DNA of 64,000 nt from Lactiplantibacillus brownii (GTDB lineage Bacteria; Bacillota; Bacilli; Lactobacillales; Lactobacillaceae): NCBI RefSeq assembly GCF_031085375.1, contig NZ_JAVCWF010000001.1, forward strand, positions 1,550,001 to 1,614,000. Direction: 5' to 3'. This document shows, in pieces, positions 9,778-18,757 of this stretch (position 1 is its first letter; every line of letters starts with the position of its first letter). The notes beneath the pieces were generated by a model. It did not search any database and had not been told where the DNA came from. It was given only the letters and a program-made list of their open reading frames with translations. The position numbers and the translations under genes are program-made.

Positions 9778-10640
9778 ATATTGGGGTAAATCTCTTCTAT
9801 TATATGTCGCGAATTTAGTACCGGTTTGGCACCTGCTAAGATCAATTGATTACACCCAACTGACATCGGCGCATCGATTGGTCCGGGGACCGCCAAGACA
9901 TTGCGGTTGTTTTGTAACGCCAGATTAGCCGTGATCAGACTACCAGAATGCTCACGCGCTTCAACCACTAAAATCGCTTGGCACAGCCCGGCAATAATCC
10001 GATTACGTTCCGGAAAATGGTGGCGCGCCGGGGGACACCCCAGTGGATATTCACTAATTAGTAAACCAACTTGGCTAACCTGAGTTTGTAGCGCCACATT
10101 GGCCCGTGGATAGACCACATCCAGACCGGTCCCGATAACCGCAATCGTGCCTAAATTTAAATTAAGGGCTTGGCGATGAGCACAACTATCCGTGCCTTGT
10201 GCCAAACCACTCACGATTGTTACCGCCTGACCAGCCAAAGGGGTCAACAAGCGTTGGACACACCGTGCAGCATAGGGACTCGCCTGCCGAGCACCCACGA
10301 CCGCTAACTGCGTTGTTCCTAGCAATCGCCGTTGACCACACATAAATAAGACCAAGGGAGGCTGAAAGCTCTCCAGTAAGGGTAATGGATAATCCGCATC
10401 TAAGATCGTTAAGATCGCGATTTCTCGGTGTTGCTCAACGGCCTGATTGAAACGGTCACTTTGCCAATCCACTCGAAAACGGCGCGCCGATCGTGTGGAT
10501 AGTTTAGCGACACGACTGATCTCAGCGGCCGTCGTCAAAACGGTCTGGTGACGCAGACAAAAATGTAAAACTTTGGTCATGCCCGCATAGCCAATACCCT
10601 CAGCTAAATGGAGCCGAATTAATAAACTGCGTAACTGCAT
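9774..10640 (-). CDS. dprA: DNA-processing protein DprA (Smf)
   Basis: DprA binds incoming single-stranded DNA during natural transformation and loads RecA. The 288-residue protein has a helix-hairpin-like N-terminus and the Rossmann-like DprA domain: VGARQASPYA (115-124), SGLAQGTDSCAH (144-155), GTGLDVVYP, ISEYPLG, FPERNRIIAGL and GSLITANLAL. It ends right after this domain, so the small winged-helix C-terminal domain of longer homologues is missing. It lies between rnhB and topA as smf does in Bacillus. The window does not show whether the strain is competent. Confidence 0.95.
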   Translation of the reverse strand: MQLRSLLIRLHLAEGIGYAGMTKVLHFCLRHQTVLTTAAEISRVAKLSTRSARRFRVDWQSDRFNQAVEQHREIAILTILDADYPLPLLESFQPPLVLFMCGQRRLLGTTQLAVVGARQASPYAARCVQRLLTPLAGQAVTIVSGLAQGTDSCAHRQALNLNLGTIAVIGTGLDVVYPRANVALQTQVSQVGLLISEYPLGCPPARHHFPERNRIIAGLCQAILVVEAREHSGSLITANLALQNNRNVLAVPGPIDAPMSVGCNQLILAGAKPVLNSRHIIEEIYPNI

Positions 10641-10677
10641 GTTGTCACCTCTTTAGGTAACAACTACGCAACGGCTT

Positions 10678-11448
10678 TTATTCTGCGTCTCGTACTGGTG
10701 AAAAAGAATGCCGATGGATTGGGGTGACACCCAATGTCTTTAAACCGGCCAAGTGTTTAGCCGTGCCATAACCCATGTTGTCCGCAAAATCATAACCAGG
10801 ATACACTTGATCATAGAGTTGCATTAAATGATCTCGCGCGACTTTCGCCACAATACTGGCGGCTGAAATGCTGGCACTTTTGGCATCACCTTTAATTAAA
10901 CGGGTCTGCCGAATCGGCACCGGAATCTGCATCGCATCGACCAATAACAACGTTGGTTTGACCGTCAAATTTTCCACTGCTTGGCGCATAGCGACCCGCG
11001 TGGCTTCATAAATATTCAACTGATCGATTTGTTGGGCATCCGCCAAGCCTAAGCTCACTGACACTGCCGCTGATAAAATTTTCGGCATTAATTCGGCACG
11101 TTTGGCAGCGGTCAATTGTTTAGAATCATTGACTTCTACCAATTGAAAGTCTTGTGGTAACACGACGGCCGCCGTGACGACCGGACCAGCTAAAGGACCG
11201 CGGCCGACTTCATCGATTCCCGCGACATACTGCCCACCATGTTGCCAGAAGTCTCGTTCCAAATGCATATGCTGATTAAACCGCGCTAAGAGTTGTGCCT
11301 GTTTTTCAGCTTGCTTTAAGTAGCGCTGATAAGCCTGCTGAACCCCTTTGCGCGGATCAGCTTTAGCAGCTGTTAAAACGTCCTCATTGGGCTCCGCGGC
11401 TAATAAGCGTTTGTAATCAGCGACTGTGTACTCAGACATCGGCTTCAT
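10678..11448 (-). CDS. rnhB: Ribonuclease HII
   Basis: RNase HII removes RNA from RNA-DNA hybrids, including single misincorporated ribonucleotides. The 256-residue protein has the DE pair Asp79-Glu80 in [13 protein letters not shown], Asp171 in LVDAM and the [21 protein letters not shown] block. The ATG at 11446-11448 has only a weak ribosome site. A second in-frame ATG at 11437-11439 ([10 protein letters not shown]) is equally possible. Both overlap the end of rbgA, indicating translational coupling in rbgA-rnhB-dprA. Confidence 0.95.
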   Translation of the reverse strand: MKPMSEYTVADYKRLLAAEPNEDVLTAAKADPRKGVQQAYQRYLKQAEKQAQLLARFNQHMHLERDFWQHGGQYVAGIDEVGRGPLAGPVVTAAVVLPQDFQLVEVNDSKQLTAAKRAELMPKILSAAVSVSLGLADAQQIDQLNIYEATRVAMRQAVENLTVKPTLLLVDAMQIPVPIRQTRLIKGDAKSASISAASIVAKVARDHLMQLYDQVYPGYDFADNMGYGTAKHLAGLKTLGVTPIHRHSFSPVRDAE

Positions 11449-12286
11449 CGCCCGTCAAGTCTAAGGTAAAACGGCCTAAGCGACCTTTACGAATATCCAG
11501 TAAGAAGGCCACACAGAACCGTTCCCAGTCATCACGCATACCAACGTTTTTTGTCATGGCAACAAGTAACTCTGGCTCAGTCAGTGCTAATTGAGCCGCC
11601 GTAACATGATAACGTTCAGCCAAGCGTTGCGGATAGTACCGTTTGAAGAAGGTCAGCGCATACAAAGCCACATCATCATTAGGATAAATATTTTCTTTGA
11701 TTGCACCAGTAACGGCTAATTTCGTCCCGACCACTTGATCGTCAAATTTAGGCCATAAAATCCCTGGTGTATCGAGCATTTCCAATTTTTTAGACGCTTT
11801 CAGCCATTGCTGGCTCTTAGTGACACCCGGCCGATCGCCGACCTGGGCAATTTTCTTATTCACGATGTGATTTAAAAGCGTCGATTTACCAACATTCGGC
11901 ACTCCGACACAGACTGCTCGCACCGGCCGATTCGTAATGCCACGCGCTTCAATCTTGGCGATCTTATCCGCCAACATCGTCGTCGCCGCCTCCGTAATTT
12001 GTTTCGCAGTGCTGCGGTTCCTTGAATCAACAGCGATTGCCACTTGACCTTGGGCTTCATAATGAGCCACCCAAGCCGCTGTCATTTGCGGATCAGCCAA
12101 ATCCTTCTTGGTCATGATGACCAAACGCGGTTTTTGTGCAATCACTTTTTCGATGGCCGGATTTCGTGAAGATTCTGGAATCCGAGCGTCAACTAGTTCA
12201 AAGACTAAGTCAACAAGATGTAACTTATCTTCAACTTGATGAATCGCTTTTGCCATATGTCCTGGATACCACTGTATATTAGCCAT
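11432..12286 (-). CDS. rbgA: Ribosome biogenesis GTPase RbgA (YlqF)
   Basis: RbgA is needed for late assembly of the 50S subunit. It is a circularly permuted GTPase: the G4 motif TKKD (59-62) comes first, then the G1 P-loop GVPNVGKS (128-135), G2 RPGVT and G3 DTPG (172-175). The C-terminal RNA-binding domain completes a 284-residue protein of normal size. The N-terminal [11 protein letters not shown] is the family signature. The ATG follows AAAGGAAT. It heads rbgA-rnhB-dprA, and an attachment-site-like inverted repeat and an integrase remnant lie directly upstream. Confidence 0.97.
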   Translation of the reverse strand: MANIQWYPGHMAKAIHQVEDKLHLVDLVFELVDARIPESSRNPAIEKVIAQKPRLVIMTKKDLADPQMTAAWVAHYEAQGQVAIAVDSRNRSTAKQITEAATTMLADKIAKIEARGITNRPVRAVCVGVPNVGKSTLLNHIVNKKIAQVGDRPGVTKSQQWLKASKKLEMLDTPGILWPKFDDQVVGTKLAVTGAIKENIYPNDDVALYALTFFKRYYPQRLAERYHVTAAQLALTEPELLVAMTKNVGMRDDWERFCVAFLLDIRKGRLGRFTLDLTGDEADV

Positions 12287-12308
12287 AGTGCTTTAATTCC
12301 TTTCATAT

Positions 12309-12328
12309 CAAGGGTCTCAACACCCTTG
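12309..12328. repeat. Attachment-site-like inverted repeat
   Basis: CAAGGGT (12309-12315) and ACCCTTG (12322-12328) flank a 6-nt centre. This geometry resembles the core of a tyrosine-recombinase att site. The integrase fragment ends 61 nt away. On the plus strand it is followed by TTTTT and could also act as a terminator, but no plus-strand gene precedes it. It lies 23 nt before the rbgA start codon. Confidence 0.45.
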
Positions 12329-12345
12329 TTTTTCTGATTTTTCGT

Positions 12346-12391
12346 CTAGGGGGCAGCAAGGGGGCACAATCATTGAATATTACCCCCCCTA
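12346..12391. repeat. G-tract repeats, possible integrase arm sites
   Basis: AGGGGGCA occurs twice as a direct repeat (12348-12355 and 12359-12366), and an inverted CCCCCCCTAG at 12383-12392 mirrors the leading CTAGGGGGC. Such short repeats next to an att core and an int gene could be arm-type binding sites. This is inference. Confidence 0.35.
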
Positions 12392-12550
12392 GTAAATATC
12401 GCCCATAAACCTTGAAATTGCCGTAACTGAGCTATTTTGATTCAGTTTCATTGCATGAGTATACATTGCGGTGGTTTCAGAAAGCACATGTCCAACACGT
12501 CCCTGAACCTCTTTCAATGACACATTTAGGCCATCCTGCTGGACCAAAAT
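12389..12550 (-). pseudogene. Phage-type integrase, 3' fragment
   Basis: This minus-strand frame ends at TAG 12389-12391 and reads ILVQQDGLNVSLKEVQGRVG, then HVLSETTAMYTHAMKLNQ, ending FMGDIY. It holds the last two catalytic positions of a tyrosine recombinase, the His of the GRVGH box and the Tyr of MYTH. Everything upstream is lost: an in-frame TAA lies at 12551-12553 and the earlier Arg and Lys motifs are absent. It is a decayed C-terminus of a prophage or ICE integrase, pointing toward the att-like repeat and rbgA. Confidence 0.8.
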
Positions 12551-12762
12551 TTACCGGCAATTCCGAATCATTACACCCTTTTTTGTTAGCGCACTTTCTA
12601 TTCAGAAAGATCAACACACTTGTTAGCTAAAACCAGCGTATTAATTTCCAAATTAGCAATTTCTATTTTAACACATCTCCTGTGACTCTTTCCGATCAGT
12701 TATGCCGGAACATCATTCTAGTCTCATTAGTGTGCTTAATAGACGTTCAGGTTATTCAAGGC

Positions 12763-12797
12763 TAAAAAAAGCCGCCCAGTTTAACCTGAGCGACTTT
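12763..12797 (-). terminator. ctpA terminator
   Basis: AAAGTCGCTCAG pairs with CTGGGCGGCTTT (some G-T pairs) on the minus strand and is followed by TTTT, 18 nt after the ctpA stop. Confidence 0.8.
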
Positions 12798-12814
12798 CCA
12801 GCCAATCTTTGATC

Positions 12815-14320
12815 CTATTTCGACATTAACTTCAATGCTGCGTTATAGGCATTGTCATTATCACCGATCTTGTTGGCTAATTCGGTTTCCAGCCTAGTCA
12901 ACGTGTTCTTGTCAACTTCACCATTATCCTTAATTTTAGCGTGTTTCTGATAAGCCTTCACCGCATCCGTGGTCGAGCCACCAAAGTAACCATTAGCGTC
13001 ATCCTTGAAGTAACCCAATGCCTTCAAATACTGTTGTAAAGTCTTAATATCATCATTGACCTTGCCAGCTTTTAAATTATCGGGTTTACTGATGACCGTC
13101 AAACTAGCATAATCCGGTTCAGCGGCTTTCACATCAGGGGTTAAGCCCTTCTTATTAATCCATGAGCCATTCGGTGTCAACCACTTCGCGACCGTGATCT
13201 TCATTTCGGTCTTGTCGCTAAAGGTGCTGACCGTTTGAACCGTCCCTTTACCGTATGACTGTGAGCCAACTAATTTGACGCCAGCGGATTGATTCAAAGC
13301 AGCTGAGAAAATTTCGGCGGCGGAAGCACTCCCACCATCAATTAAGACGGTCGTTGGCTTGGTTTCCTTGAAGCCACCATCATATTTCTTACCAGCTACA
13401 TATTTTTCAGCTTGCGCACCACGTGTCTGCACTTGCATGATGGTCTTCCCATTCTTGACAAACATCGATGCCATCTTCAAGGCCGCGGTCATCAAGCCAC
13501 CAGGATTACCACGCATATCAATAATCAACTTCTTGGCACCTTTTTTATCGAGGGCCTTTAAAGCGGTCTTGAATTCCTTGGCGGTATTCGTCGAGAAGGT
13601 TGAAACGGTCACATAACCGATCTTCTTGTCGCCACCGACCATTTTGTAATCAACGGTCGTCACTGGAATCTTCGCCCGTTTCAAATTAACGGTGAAGGTC
13701 TTGCCAGCTCGTTCGATTTCCAACGAGACCGTGGTCCCAACTTTACCGCGCATTAAGTTCACGGCTTGCGTCAAGGTTTTGCCTGCGATTGATTTACCAT
13801 TAACTTTCTTGATAATATCTTTCGGCTTCAACCCGGCCTTTTTCGCGGGAGTATCCGCAATCGGTGAAATAATCTGAATATAGCTGCCAGACTTTTGGAC
13901 CTGCGCACCGATACCAGAAAACGAACTATCGATCGTATCATTCAAGCTCTCAGTTTCACTTTTATCCATGTACTCGGAGAATTTATCTCCTAATGAACTG
14001 ACCATCCCATTGATGGCGCCATTAGCAAGCTTGTTCGAGTTAACCGGTTCATAGTAATTATCACTGATCGTTGCATAGACCGATTGGATCTTCTTCATGG
14101 CACTGCTGGTTTGTTGCATACTGTTGATCTGTTGTGTGACCGCGCGACCCAAGACCCAATAAGTCCCACCAATGCCGACACCTAGTGCGACAATAATCGA
14201 AATAATATAAGTCCATAGGCCCACGCGTCGTTTAGAACGTGGCTTTTTCGACTTCAAATGTGGATTGACGTTTGGGTCATCCGTTGTTGCTGGATCCGTT
14301 TGCTTTGGTTGCTCTGGCAT
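12815..14320 (-). CDS. S41 C-terminal processing peptidase (CtpA-like) with peptidoglycan-binding domain
   Basis: A membrane-anchored serine protease facing outward. From the ATG at 14320 it has 501 residues: a basic cytoplasmic N-terminus, one membrane helix (about 32-55), a PDZ domain, the S41 protease domain with the catalytic Ser in DGGSASAAEIF and Lys in SYGKGTVQT, and a C-terminal peptidoglycan-binding helix domain (LQQYLKALGYF... to the end). I chose this ATG because AAAGAGGAG is 6 nt upstream. The GTG at 14341 would place that site inside the coding region. It follows the YozE-like gene by 30 nt and is probably the last gene of that cluster. Confidence 0.92.
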   Translation of the reverse strand: MPEQPKQTDPATTDDPNVNPHLKSKKPRSKRRVGLWTYIISIIVALGVGIGGTYWVLGRAVTQQINSMQQTSSAMKKIQSVYATISDNYYEPVNSNKLANGAINGMVSSLGDKFSEYMDKSETESLNDTIDSSFSGIGAQVQKSGSYIQIISPIADTPAKKAGLKPKDIIKKVNGKSIAGKTLTQAVNLMRGKVGTTVSLEIERAGKTFTVNLKRAKIPVTTVDYKMVGGDKKIGYVTVSTFSTNTAKEFKTALKALDKKGAKKLIIDMRGNPGGLMTAALKMASMFVKNGKTIMQVQTRGAQAEKYVAGKKYDGGFKETKPTTVLIDGGSASAAEIFSAALNQSAGVKLVGSQSYGKGTVQTVSTFSDKTEMKITVAKWLTPNGSWINKKGLTPDVKAAEPDYASLTVISKPDNLKAGKVNDDIKTLQQYLKALGYFKDDANGYFGGSTTDAVKAYQKHAKIKDNGEVDKNTLTRLETELANKIGDNDNAYNAALKLMSK

Positions 14321-14350
14321 GCCAGACTCCTCTTTCCTCACTAAATTGGC

Positions 14351-14572
14351 TTAGGCTTCACTCGCCAAATAGGCCTGCCAGCTATCATCAAAGATTGTCA
14401 TTGATGGTAAATAGCCGGCATTTAATTCCAAATACTGTGATACTTCATGAAAATCCTTACTTTGCTTTGGAAATTGTTGGTCAAAGAAGGCGTTGTTCGC
14501 AAACTCGGCAATACTTTCGGTACTGTCAGGATTGCGTTGAGTCATTAAATATTGATAAAACGTTTTGTGCAT
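14351..14572 (-). CDS. YozE family protein (UPF0346)
   Basis: A 73-residue protein of the YozE/UPF0346 family. The N-terminal [11 protein letters not shown] and the central [25 protein letters not shown] and [13 protein letters not shown] segments match the family. No enzymatic motif is visible. The fold is known as a small SAM-like helical domain and the role is unknown. It is spaced 12 nt from the YpmS-like gene and 30 nt from ctpA, so it is probably co-transcribed with them. Confidence 0.88.
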   Translation of the reverse strand: MHKTFYQYLMTQRNPDSTESIAEFANNAFFDQQFPKQSKDFHEVSQYLELNAGYLPSMTIFDDSWQAYLASEA

Positions 14573-14584
14573 GAACTCGCCTCA

Positions 14585-15232
14585 CTAATCTGTTTTGGGA
14601 ATGTGCATTTCAAAGTTGAATTGATTATTCGTCAAATCGACCTTATCCACGCTATACCGCACATCATGTTTACCCACTAATTTATTCAAATATAAATCAA
14701 TGGTCTTATGCTTGGCACTCAGCTTGACCCACTTAGGGATCTTATAATTATTATTGATATAGTTGATGACAAAACTAATTGGCAAGGACATCGTGCCCAC
14801 CGATAATTTGGTGGCTTTTAATGAGATGTTCCCGTTACTGATGACACTCGGTTGCATCGTGATCACAAATGACACGTTTTGTCCGAGCACTTTCGTAGTG
14901 CCGAGCAAGTACGCGGCATCTGCCCGGACGACGAACTTATACTTCAAGGCTTGACCTTTCTGTAGATCAGCCAAGTAATAAGCCGCCAACGCGTTCAATT
15001 GTTGCCGATTCATTTTGATCGGCACACTGGCCGCCGAATCCGTCTTGGTCGCAGTGACCGTTTGTGCTTCACTCGGTGTCCGTAAGACTTGGGTCCCCAT
15101 ATAGGCCCCACCGCCTAAAATCAAGGCCAGCAAAATGATCGCTAACCATTTCCAAAAATTAATAGGTCCTTGCGGCTTTTTGGCCGTAGCTTTGGGCTGT
15201 TTTTGTTTAGTGGCCCGTTTAGCTTCTCGCAT
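14585..15232 (-). CDS. YpmS family membrane-anchored protein (DUF2140)
   Basis: This 215-residue protein has a Lys/Ala-rich cytoplasmic start, one membrane helix (about 26-48) and an extracellular domain. MNRQQLNALAAYYLADLQ and the KVDLTNNQFNFEMHIP end are typical of the YpmS family. No catalytic motif is seen. The gene lies 12 nt after an SGNH hydrolase gene, as ypmR-ypmS do in Bacillus, which suggests the two act together at the cell surface. Confidence 0.85.
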   Translation of the reverse strand: MREAKRATKQKQPKATAKKPQGPINFWKWLAIILLALILGGGAYMGTQVLRTPSEAQTVTATKTDSAASVPIKMNRQQLNALAAYYLADLQKGQALKYKFVVRADAAYLLGTTKVLGQNVSFVITMQPSVISNGNISLKATKLSVGTMSLPISFVINYINNNYKIPKWVKLSAKHKTIDLYLNKLVGKHDVRYSVDKVDLTNNQFNFEMHIPKTD

Positions 15233-15244
15233 ACTGCTAACTCC

Positions 15245-16210
15245 TTACTTCTTGATCAACCAAGCATCATGCGCGAGCATGGTTTGATACAGCTTGGTTG
15301 CAAAAATATGATACCCACGTTTATTAGGATGAAAATTATCATTGTTTGAAATCAGATCGTTGTCTTTGGATTTCGCCGTTAAGGCCGTGCCTAATTCCTT
15401 AGAACTCGTGATCTTCGTCAAATCTGTGCTGGTCGATGCCTGTTTCAGCTTAGTGATTTGACTCGCAGACTTATATTGCCCGTGAGACATGACCGTGTCA
15501 ATATCCATGAAATAAGCGCGTTTATAACTAGCCAATGTCGTTTCAGTTTGATGATTCCATTGACTCACGTACTGCGTAATCGCCGTGACATTTGGGAAAT
15601 TCACGTAGATCGGATTATAAATACTGAACACGAAGAGGGACGCATTTGGGTTCAGGCTGCGCAATTTATCAAACAACTTAGTCAACTTTTGCGCGTAAGC
15701 ATTTTGCGCACGCGTTACCGTGGCATCATTTTTAGTCGTATTATTAGAGGTAATTGACCCTTCCAGCGTTTGTAATAAATCATTGCCACCCACTGTAACG
15801 GTTAACACATCCGCTGCGGTAATTTTTGCTTGCAAGGCTTTTGATTTATTGATGCGTGCTAGGATTTGATCACTCCGATCACCAGACTTACCCGCATTGG
15901 TGGTCGTGACCGTTAAATCTTGCTTTTTGGTCAAAAGTTGCTTGATTTGACCTACATAGCCACCCTCAGCTTCATCACCGACACCTTCCGTCAATGAATC
16001 CCCAACCGCAACCAGACTAACTTTTTTCTTATGTGCAACTGTGTTTGGTTTAGCAACCGTTTTTTTAGTCTTGGTGGTCGTTTTTTTGGTGGTCACCGCC
16101 GTCGAGTTTGACGACGTTGGATGTAAAACAAGATTAAGGCCAAAGTAAGCCCCACCACCAACGATTGCTAAGACAATCACGATTTTAACAACTTCCCATA
16201 CTTTTCGCAT
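15245..16210 (-). CDS. SGNH/GDSL hydrolase, membrane-anchored (YpmR-like)
   Basis: An extracellular esterase or lipase of the SGNH superfamily. Of its 321 residues the first ~27 include a membrane anchor or uncleaved signal, followed by a Thr/Lys-rich spacer. The catalytic domain has block I AVGDSLTEG with Ser72, block III GGNDLL and block V with the Asp-x-x-His pair in DNFHPNKRG. AGGAAGG lies 13 nt from the ATG, a long spacing. It is first in SGNH-ypmS-yozE-ctpA. The substrate is unknown. Confidence 0.9.
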   Translation of the reverse strand: MRKVWEVVKIVIVLAIVGGGAYFGLNLVLHPTSSNSTAVTTKKTTTKTKKTVAKPNTVAHKKKVSLVAVGDSLTEGVGDEAEGGYVGQIKQLLTKKQDLTVTTTNAGKSGDRSDQILARINKSKALQAKITAADVLTVTVGGNDLLQTLEGSITSNNTTKNDATVTRAQNAYAQKLTKLFDKLRSLNPNASLFVFSIYNPIYVNFPNVTAITQYVSQWNHQTETTLASYKRAYFMDIDTVMSHGQYKSASQITKLKQASTSTDLTKITSSKELGTALTAKSKDNDLISNNDNFHPNKRGYHIFATKLYQTMLAHDAWLIKK

Positions 16211-16246
16211 GCAGTTCTAGCAACCTTCCTTTAGTTTGTTGACTTA

Positions 16247-16290
16247 AAACAAAGAGAGTCTGGGACAAAACGCCAGACTCATCTTGTTTT
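16247..16290 (-). terminator. degV terminator
   Basis: GAGTCTGG and CCAGACTC arms around a short loop, flanked by AAAACAA and TTGTTTT, form a bidirectional hairpin 40 nt past the degV stop. It is part of a 58-nt element that occurs again at 20787-20844. Confidence 0.8.
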
Positions 16291-16313
16291 TCCTGATATT
16301 TATGGCCGAAACA
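16256..16313. repeat. 58-nt dispersed repeat, copy 1
   Basis: Starts GAGTCTGG and ends GGCCGAAACA. The copy at 20787-20844 has the same length and orientation, the same start and end and a similar middle. Each copy contains a terminator hairpin on the minus strand. Confidence 0.6.
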
Positions 16314-16330
16314 GGTGGCCATTTTCCGTC

Positions 16331-17182
16331 TTAAACGGGCGTCTGTGTATGATATTCCACAGCAAACGCACCGGGACCACCATGTGTTGCAATAATCGGC
16401 ACCGTTGGTTGGACGCTCACTTTCAAGCTAGGAATCGCGGCCTGTAACCGAGCCTTGTATTCTTCGACCCGTTCCGTCGCGCCGACATGTGAGATCGCCA
16501 CTTCGACCACATTTGGCGTATGAATAATCTCGTCGATCACTTTATCAAAGAATTTATTAATTGCTTTGACCCCGCGACCCTTCATCTTCACATCCAACGA
16601 CCCATCATCGACTTCCAAGGCAATTTTGACGTTTAATAACGTACTAATTGCTCCAGTTAACCGACTGATGCGGCCACCAGCCACTAAATTATTTAACGTC
16701 ATGACACCCATAAATAATTTGGTATGCTTTTGAGTGGCATGTACCATTTCGATCACGGCCTGTTTATCCGCGCCAGTTTCCGCTAGCTTAGCGGCATTCA
16801 AAACTTGAAACGCCATGGCACGATCGGTCGTCCGTGCGTCAATGACGGTCACATCGGTTTTCGTGATTGAAGCGGCTTGTTCCGCGGTATGCACGGTACC
16901 TGAAATCGCTTCGAGCATATTAATGCAGACCACACTGGACCCATCGGCGCCCAATTTGTCAAAAGTTTCAATAAAGGTCCCTAACGCTGGTTGACTCGTT
17001 TTTGGTAACGACTTAGCCGTTGCCATCTTGCTAATAAACTCGTCACGCGTAATCGTTTCATCTTCAATATAAATTGTGCCATCGATCATGACGGACAACG
17101 GAATCACGGTGATAGCGTACTTTTCGATCTCGGCGTCCGTTAAATTTGCCGAAGAATCGGTCACAATCTTGATTTTCGTCAT
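16331..17182 (-). CDS. DegV family fatty-acid-binding protein
   Basis: DegV/FakB-like proteins bind fatty acids and present them to the FakA kinase. The 283-residue protein has the N-terminal IVTDSSANL, the central PKTSQPALGTFIETF and the C-terminal ISHVGATERVEEY and HGGPGAFAVEY blocks. The ribosome site is weak. It has its own promoter and terminator and is a single-gene unit. Several paralogues normally exist per genome, so its specific lipid cannot be told. Confidence 0.92.
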   Translation of the reverse strand: MTKIKIVTDSSANLTDAEIEKYAITVIPLSVMIDGTIYIEDETITRDEFISKMATAKSLPKTSQPALGTFIETFDKLGADGSSVVCINMLEAISGTVHTAEQAASITKTDVTVIDARTTDRAMAFQVLNAAKLAETGADKQAVIEMVHATQKHTKLFMGVMTLNNLVAGGRISRLTGAISTLLNVKIALEVDDGSLDVKMKGRGVKAINKFFDKVIDEIIHTPNVVEVAISHVGATERVEEYKARLQAAIPSLKVSVQPTVPIIATHGGPGAFAVEYHTQTPV

Positions 17183-17246
17183 ACTTTGCCACGCTTTCTT
17201 ATGCTTGCAACGCTTACGGAATCGTTACAATAAAATTAATGATTTT

Positions 17247-17255
17247 AGTATAGCA
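17247..17255 (-). promoter_or_regulatory. degV promoter, extended -10
   Basis: TGC followed by TATACT (17247-17252) on the minus strand. The -35 is poor. Confidence 0.5.
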
Positions 17256-17289
17256 GAAATAGCGCTTAGTTTCACTGTTACTTGTCGAT

Positions 17290-17778
17290 TTAACGCCGTT
17301 GGTAATCCGTAAAACTAAACGTCCACGGCGTCTGCTCATCGGCTACGATCGTTTGTTCGGCGGTCACTTGCCAGTCAGCATAATTAATTGCTGGCATCCA
17401 AGTATCCCCAGTAAAAGCATGCTGAATCGCCGTCCGGTACAAGCGGTCGGCTCGCGGTAAGACCGCCTCAAAAACTGCCGCGCCGCCGATCACAAAGATT
17501 AGGTCGTTGGGCTGTTGCGCATTTAATGCCCACAACTCGTCTAACGATTTAAACTGTTGTACGCCCGCCGGTAAATTCAGAGACTGGTGTGATAAGACGA
17601 TATTTTGCCGATGTGGTAGCGGCCGCTTAAAGCCTGCAAACGTCTTACGACCCATCACGACCGTCTGTTCAGTCGTCAAGGCTTTAAATCGTTTTAAATC
17701 AGCCGATAAGTGCCAAGGCAACTGACCATTGGCGCCAATTAGCCCATTTTCATCTTGTGCCCAAATTAAGCCAATCAT
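17290..17778 (-). CDS. folA: Dihydrofolate reductase
   Basis: DHFR reduces dihydrofolate to tetrahydrofolate with NADPH, regenerating the cofactor oxidised by thymidylate synthase. The 162-residue protein begins MIGLIWAQDENGLIGANGQLP (split here only by length) with the LPWHLSADLKRFK substrate loop, VMGRKTFAGF and IFVIGGAAVFEAV cofactor segments. The ATG follows GGAGG at 6 nt. It is 10 nt downstream of thyA, the usual pairing. Confidence 0.97.
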   Translation of the reverse strand: MIGLIWAQDENGLIGANGQLPWHLSADLKRFKALTTEQTVVMGRKTFAGFKRPLPHRQNIVLSHQSLNLPAGVQQFKSLDELWALNAQQPNDLIFVIGGAAVFEAVLPRADRLYRTAIQHAFTGDTWMPAINYADWQVTAEQTIVADEQTPWTFSFTDYQRR

Positions 17779-17788
17779 CCGTGGCCTC

Positions 17789-18739
17789 CTAAATCGCTAC
17801 CGGCGCTTTGATGGCCGGTGCGGGGTCATAACCTACCAATTTGATATCACTCATCTGATAATCAAAAATACTCTGATGAGTCCCACTTAGTTGTAGTTGT
17901 GGTGCGGCCTTAGGCGTCCGTTGTAATTGTTCCTTGATTTGGTCGAGATGATTCGTATAAAGATGGGCATCGCCCAAGGTATGCACGAATTCACCGACTT
18001 GTAACCCGGTTTCTTGGGCAATCAAACAAGTCAATAAAGCGTAACTCGCGATATTAAACGGCACACCCAAGAAAACATCGCCTGAGCGTTGATAGAGTTG
18101 ACAACTCAACTTGCCATCCGCCACATAAAATTGGAACAAGGTGTGACAGGGTGGCAACGCCATACTCGGAATATCTTCTGGATTCCAGGCCGACACGATC
18201 AAGCGCCGTGAATCCGGCGTTTTTTTGATCATCTCAATGACATTAGCAATTTGGTCGATCGTCCCACCGTCACGCTTCTGCCAATGACGCCACTGTGCGC
18301 CATAAACATCGCCTAAATTACCAAACTTGGCGGCAAAATCATCATCGGCCAAGATCTGATCATCAAACTGTTGCATGGTTGCACGATAGATCGGCGCAAA
18401 TTCAGGGTCATCTAAACGACGGTGTTCAAAATTAGTCATGTCCGGACCCGTATAAGCCGCACTCGTCACCCAATTTTTAAAGGCCCATTCATCCCAAATG
18501 TGGTTATGATGTTTTAGTAAGAACTGAATGTTCGTATCACCATGCAAGAACCACAATAATTCACTTTTAATTAAGCCAAAGGGAACTTTTTTAGTGGTCA
18601 GTAACGGAAAGCCTTTGGCCAAATCGAATCGCATTTGAGCGCCAAATAAACTGTAAGTCCCGGTACCCGTCCGGTCATCTTTGTAAGTCCCGTGATCCAA
18701 AATATCGCGAGCTAATTGCAAATAAGGGTCTTCTAACAT
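17789..18739 (-). CDS. thyA: Thymidylate synthase
   Basis: Methylates dUMP to dTMP with methylene-tetrahydrofolate. The 316-residue protein has the catalytic Cys198 in [10 protein letters not shown], the [12 protein letters not shown] block and the phosphate-binding [11 protein letters not shown]. It carries an insertion of about 50 residues (near 90-139) relative to the short enterobacterial enzyme, as in the Lactobacillus casei protein, whose catalytic residue also is Cys198. It precedes dfr in the same unit. Confidence 0.98.
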   Translation of the reverse strand: MLEDPYLQLARDILDHGTYKDDRTGTGTYSLFGAQMRFDLAKGFPLLTTKKVPFGLIKSELLWFLHGDTNIQFLLKHHNHIWDEWAFKNWVTSAAYTGPDMTNFEHRRLDDPEFAPIYRATMQQFDDQILADDDFAAKFGNLGDVYGAQWRHWQKRDGGTIDQIANVIEMIKKTPDSRRLIVSAWNPEDIPSMALPPCHTLFQFYVADGKLSCQLYQRSGDVFLGVPFNIASYALLTCLIAQETGLQVGEFVHTLGDAHLYTNHLDQIKEQLQRTPKAAPQLQLSGTHQSIFDYQMSDIKLVGYDPAPAIKAPVAI

Positions 18740-18757
18740 TTGGCACGCATCCTTTCA

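Larger units (their letters stand above)
12287..12814. other. Gene-free stretch with integrase scar
   Basis: These 528 nt hold, from left to right, an inverted repeat (12309-12328), G-tract repeats (12346-12391), an integrase 3' fragment (12389-12550) and the ctpA terminator (12763-12797). The part between 12600 and 12760 contains only short open frames with no family I recognise. Confidence 0.6.

Noticed and set aside
9719..9928. Plus-strand open frame of 69 codons over topA promoter and dprA end
   Set aside because: No ribosome site, overlaps the topA promoter, antisense to dprA.
12309..12328. Plus-strand terminator
   Set aside because: Although followed by TTTTT, no plus-strand gene ends here; the att-like reading next to the integrase remnant explains it better.
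12598..12720. Short minus-strand frame upstream of the integrase fragment ending in LANKCVDLSE
   Set aside because: No start codon with a ribosome site and no recognised family. It may be more decayed phage DNA, but nothing supports a call.
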